This document shows positions 5,849 through 8,215 of a stretch of 8,215 nucleotides of DNA, piece by piece. Origin of the DNA: Dehalococcoidales bacterium (lineage in GTDB: Bacteria > Chloroflexota > Dehalococcoidia > Dehalococcoidales > UBA3254); NCBI GenBank assembly GCA_016926695.1, contig JAFGOB010000096.1, positions 1 through 8,215 of the forward strand. The letters run 5' to 3'. A model generated the notes under the pieces. The model had not been told where the DNA came from, ran no database searches, and saw only the letters and a program-made list of their open reading frames with translations. A program made the position numbers and the translations under genes. Every line of letters starts with the position of its first letter. Position 1 is the first letter of the stretch.

Positions 5849-7648
5849 ATGTTTGGTTTGGTGCCTATTATTATTGTCATTATTGTCGTTGTTGTGATTC
5901 TCCTAAGCAGATCCCGAAAAGGTTTCCACGTGTCCCGGACTGAAGGAGGTTCGGCTACAAGGCGTGTCTGGCTGTATCTGATTACGCTCATCTCACTGGG
6001 AATATTTGCTGCGGGAGTAGAGCAGTTATTATCTCTTCTTTTTGAGGTAGCCATTAAGGGCTCCCGTTTGACACAGGTGGGACAAGCAGCATTCAATCAG
6101 CAACAATTGAGCCTTGGCTTGGCAATGACATTGATTGGCGGTCCACTCTGGTTCTTCTTCTGGCGAGTGGTCCAGCGCCGTACCACGGGAAACCAGGCAG
6201 AAACTGGCGATATCATACGCAAGCTTTACCTTAATCTCGTTCTCGTAGTACCCGCACTCATGGGAATTATTACCGCGAGTAGTTTTCTGCAGTGGCTAAT
6301 GGCAGGAGTACCGGCGGAGCAGCTTTCACCTTCTAACTTGGCACTTATGATTGTTGCAGGTTTTATATGGGGATATCACTGGTGGCTGTCTGAGCATGAA
6401 GGACATCCTTCAAGTGACGCGAAGACATTGCGACGGTGGTATGTTTACATTCTCTCGGGATTCAGCATGGTATGGTTGGCGGTGGGTCTTGTGCAACTGG
6501 TTGATTCGGCGGTTATCAGCTTACCACTGGGCAAGGGTACGCTGGTACAAGCTCCATTCTGGGGCGATGACGCCCGGTTCAGTATCGCGCGGATAATGCT
6601 TGGCGGCGTTGCCTGGTACTTCCACTGGTTTCGCATGGCCAAGGGCGACCTTGATTCTACGTTACGGCAGGTATACTTTTATTTACTGGCGATTTCAGGA
6701 GGCGCTATAGCCGCACTCGTAGCCCTGACGGTTGCCCTTTACCGGGTTTTTAACTGGGTTTTTGGCGGGACTCTCACGGCGACAGGCTCAACCTTCCAGT
6801 TTCTTGGATGGGCGGTCCCTACTTTCTTGATAGGGGTAGCCATTTGGGGCTACCATTGGCGCTTAGCGGAGGAAGAGGCCGGCAGCATGGGGGAAAAGCG
6901 CCAATCAGCGCAGCGCGGTTACAACTACCTGATGTCTTTTCTCGGTCTCGGTACACTGGTAACTGGCTTGAGTATGATCTTCGGCTTATTGGTTGATCTG
7001 ATTATAAATGCTGCTGGACCGCCACTAACTCCAACAACATATTGGTGGTCGAATCAACTGGCGATATGTCTGGCCCTACTGCTCGTCGGTACACCGATTT
7101 GGCTTTATTACTGGAATGGCATTCTCAAGCGTGTTCAGGCAGGAGGAATCATAGAAAGACACGCTCTGCCGCGCCGTGTTTTTCTGTATCTGATTATAGG
7201 CGTTTCTATTGTTGCGCTCGCGGCTGACTTGGTAAATATTATCTACCAGATACTGAACGGTACGCTTCAGGGGAATCTGGGCATCAACGTAGTGAGGAGT
7301 TCGAAGTGGAGCATAGAGACTCTGATCGTAGCGGCTCCATTGTTATGGTATCATTGGCGGCTTCTGAGAGCTGATCAGCTTCATGGGGGTGAATCGGTAA
7401 CGGTACGTCGGAATATCACGTTTATGGCTGATGATCTTACCAGGGAGTTGGCTTCTCGTCTTGAAAACAAACTCGGCTATAAGATTCAGGTCTTTTATCG
7501 TGTGGGACAACACGCCGAAAATCCCGTCGCGATTCCCGATGAAGAAATCGATAAACTCGCGGGCGAGGTACAAAATTCCCTCAGCAATGATGTCTTGCTG
7601 GTTGTGTACGAGGGTAAAATAATCACGATACCCTATCGTGATAAATAA
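5849..7648 (+). CDS. Multi-spanning membrane protein with six DUF5671-like repeats
   Basis: This 599-residue protein has about 13 predicted membrane segments: one at 3-20, then six pairs (near 38-66/88-106, 123-150/163-180, 196-220/246-262, 273-300/319-337, 357-387/401-422 and 442-468/486-503). The second helix of each pair ends in a related aromatic motif: PLWFFFWR, IWGYHWWL, AWYFHWFR, IWGYHWRL, IWLYYWNG and LLWYHWRL. Each repeat opens with a basic-aromatic motif such as RRVWLYL or RRWYVYI. This matches DUF5671-type proteins, frequent in Chloroflexota, whose role is unknown. The last 96 residues (504-599) are soluble, charged and not recognised. The gene follows its neighbour's TAG directly with AGGGAGGA (5834-5841), 7 bases before ATG, so the two genes are co-transcribed. 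Transport, sensing or envelope roles are all possible. Confidence 0.85.
   Translation: MFGLVPIIIVIIVVVVILLSRSRKGFHVSRTEGGSATRRVWLYLITLISLGIFAAGVEQLLSLLFEVAIKGSRLTQVGQAAFNQQQLSLGLAMTLIGGPLWFFFWRVVQRRTTGNQAETGDIIRKLYLNLVLVVPALMGIITASSFLQWLMAGVPAEQLSPSNLALMIVAGFIWGYHWWLSEHEGHPSSDAKTLRRWYVYILSGFSMVWLAVGLVQLVDSAVISLPLGKGTLVQAPFWGDDARFSIARIMLGGVAWYFHWFRMAKGDLDSTLRQVYFYLLAISGGAIAALVALTVALYRVFNWVFGGTLTATGSTFQFLGWAVPTFLIGVAIWGYHWRLAEEEAGSMGEKRQSAQRGYNYLMSFLGLGTLVTGLSMIFGLLVDLIINAAGPPLTPTTYWWSNQLAICLALLLVGTPIWLYYWNGILKRVQAGGIIERHALPRRVFLYLIIGVSIVALAADLVNIIYQILNGTLQGNLGINVVRSSKWSIETLIVAAPLLWYHWRLLRADQLHGGESVTVRRNITFMADDLTRELASRLENKLGYKIQVFYRVGQHAENPVAIPDEEIDKLAGEVQNSLSNDVLLVVYEGKIITIPYRDK
7622..7642. 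repeat. Perfect inverted repeat at the 3' end of the membrane-protein gene
   Basis: ATCACGATA and TATCGTGAT form a perfect 9-bp stem around a CCC loop, ending 3 bases before the stop codon. On the plus strand it is followed by AAATAAAC, without a T tract. On the minus strand it is followed by TATTTTACC, a weak T tract. It may act as a transcript-stabilising hairpin or a minus-strand terminator; it is not a textbook plus-strand terminator. Confidence 0.5.
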
Positions 7649-7653
7649 ACTGG

Positions 7654-7673
7654 GTGCGTAGCTTTGCCGTTCA
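7654..7673 (+). repeat. Intergenic repeat B, copy 2
   Basis: GTGCGTAGCTTTGCCGTTCA matches 4969-4988 at 18 of 20 positions. Further on, GTTATACCAA and AATCTT (7692-7707) align with 5179-5195 in the same order, so the two intergenic regions appear to share a diverged and partly deleted segment. Confidence 0.4.
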
Positions 7674-7784
7674 AGGTTTGTGTGTAGGAAAGTTATACCA
7701 AAATCTTCGGGTCATAGTTCGAGTCCCCACAGCTGGAGCGTTGGTTGATTACTGCCGTTTTCGTGGAAAGACACTTTTCTTGAA

Positions 7785-7928
7785 ATGGCAAATACCCCGG
7801 ACGATGCAGTAACAGATTGCTACCCCGGACTGGCATCAATGGAAGTTGAAGCCAGGGTGCTATCGGTATTGCGCGGAGAGGAATGCCGCAGGTACCAGGA
7901 AGCTATATATCCACTTGCCCGTAATTGA
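7785..7928 (+). CDS. Possible 47-codon small gene or gene remnant
   Basis: An ATG opens a 47-codon frame ending in TGA. The composition is protein-like: acidic N-terminus (MANTPDDAVTD), a central amphipathic stretch MEVEARVLSVLRGEE and a basic end. The only ribosome-binding candidate is GGAAAG (7765-7770), too far upstream at 14 bases. A hairpin (7830-7855) lies inside it, and after the stop a different frame stays open to 7983, which could mean a frameshifted remnant. No family is recognised and the frame may be chance. Confidence 0.2.
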   Translation: MANTPDDAVTDCYPGLASMEVEARVLSVLRGEECRRYQEAIYPLARN

Positions 7929-7953
7929 CAATGTGACGCCGGTGCCATATCGT
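7925..7953 (+). promoter_or_regulatory. Candidate promoter of the last gene
   Basis: A perfect TTGACA (7925-7930) is followed after 17 bases by TATCGT (7948-7953), a 4-of-6 match to the -10 box. The transcript would start near 7960 and include the short leader frame and the GTG-started gene at 8100. Confidence 0.35.
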
Positions 7954-8025
7954 CAGATACAGAGGGCTGGGAAAAACCAATAACTGCATTTTGATTGTTC
8001 CTGTTTTCGAGGTAAGAGTCATAGT

Positions 8026-8103
8026 GTGAATAATCTTGCGAGCAACCTTGATAAATTAGAGAATCAGGCGAGCAAAAAATCCGGTAAAAAGGAGGAATTG
8101 TGA
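8026..8103 (+). CDS. Possible 25-codon leader peptide overlapping the next start
   Basis: A GTG-started frame of 25 codons ends at TGA (8101-8103), overlapping the GTG (8100-8102) of the following gene as GTGA, the arrangement used for translational coupling. The peptide is hydrophilic and lysine-rich (LDKLENQASKKSGKKEEL at its end). It includes two 14-base direct repeats 30 bases apart. A possible Shine-Dalgarno GAGGT (8009-8013) is 12 bases before the GTG, longer than ideal. It could equally be untranslated leader. Confidence 0.3.
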   Translation: MNNLASNLDKLENQASKKSGKKEEL

Positions 8104-8215
8104 AGAGTAATATTTCATTGACATGTCGTAATCCCAGGGCAGAGATGGTCGTTCCAGAAAAGATAATGGGGATTACGGCCCCCCGTGTCACTGACTTGAG
8201 AGGAAAGAGGATAGG
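8100..8215 (+). CDS. 5' end of an unidentified gene, cut by the window edge
   Basis: Thirty-eight codons are present from a GTG start and stay open to the window end. AAGGAGG (8089-8095) lies 4 bases before the GTG, a strong if slightly close ribosome binding site. The peptide starts MKSNISLTCRNPRAEMVVPE and continues to APRVTDLRGKRI. The closing pattern, L-R-G-K-x-I after an APR segment, resembles the N-terminus of UGSC-type proteins (small proteins often near thiol or corrinoid metabolism), but that resemblance is weak at this length. A neighbouring short frame overlaps the start by GTGA. Another product is quite possible. Confidence 0.6.
   Translation, partial: MKSNISLTCRNPRAEMVVPEKIMGITAPRVTDLRGKRI

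Larger units (their letters stand above)
7649..8099. other. Intergenic region before the last gene
   Basis: These 451 bases contain repeat B copy 2, a 10-base direct repeat TACCCCGGAC (7793-7802 and 7821-7830), a hairpin at 7830-7855 (CTGGC-A-TCAA / TTGA-A-GCCAG, loop of 6, one A-A mismatch), a short possible reading frame (7785-7928), a candidate promoter (7925-7953) and a short leader frame (8026-8103). Nothing else is recognised. Confidence 0.55.

Noticed and set aside
7705..7735. tRNA T-arm-like string GTTCGAGTCC
   Set aside because: The flanking bases do not form a T stem, and no acceptor, D or anticodon arm can be placed around it.
7820..8191. 123-residue open frame on the minus strand
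   Set aside because: It overlaps the better-supported GTG start at 8100, has no Shine-Dalgarno site and has an unpatterned composition rich in Ser, Tyr and His.

Overview
The window holds a compact plus-strand operon of four genes (505-4691), followed after about 670 bases by a two-gene membrane-protein unit (5365-7648). Two gene starts are cut by the window edges: one on the minus strand at 1-44 and one on the plus strand from 8100. No rRNA, tRNA, CRISPR array, transposase or phage gene was seen. Three non-coding stretches (45-504, 4692-5364, 7649-8099) carry hairpins and a few short, diverged repeats shared between them.

The four-gene operon encodes an oxygen-sensitive, ATP-driven low-potential electron-transfer enzyme of the 2-hydroxyacyl-CoA dehydratase / class I benzoyl-CoA reductase superfamily. 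Its parts are two different iron-sulfur catalytic subunits (379 and 466 aa, each with three candidate cluster cysteines) and two different ASKHA-fold ATPases (284 and 258 aa, each with the paired cysteines of a subunit-bridging 4Fe-4S cluster). Gene order and sizes match bcrC-bcrB-bcrA-bcrD and, in the small size of both ATPases, bzdN-O-P-Q. Ordinary 2-hydroxyacyl-CoA dehydratases usually need only one homodimeric activase. A reductase acting on an aromatic or other hard-to-reduce acyl-CoA is therefore the leading hypothesis, but the substrate cannot be read from the sequence. The second ATPase has lost the GGQD phosphate-binding motif while keeping its cluster cysteines, so the ATPase dimer may be functionally asymmetric. 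No ferredoxin, CoA ligase or ring-cleavage gene lies in the window. A near-consensus sigma70-type promoter (TTGAAA-17-TATACT) sits 49 bases before the first gene.

The second unit encodes a small single-pass protein with an exported domain (TTG start, strong Shine-Dalgarno) and, 13 bases after its stop, a 599-aa protein with about 13 membrane segments. The latter is built from six repeats ending in an aromatic W-x-x-H/Y-W-R type motif, resembling the DUF5671 family.

Source: most likely a strict anaerobe. The DUF5671-like repeat protein, the many 2-hydroxyacyl-CoA dehydratase-type genes known in that lineage, moderate GC and the use of GTG/TTG starts with strong Shine-Dalgarno sites suggest Chloroflexota, perhaps Dehalococcoidia from sediment or the subsurface. 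This is an inference, not a measured placement.
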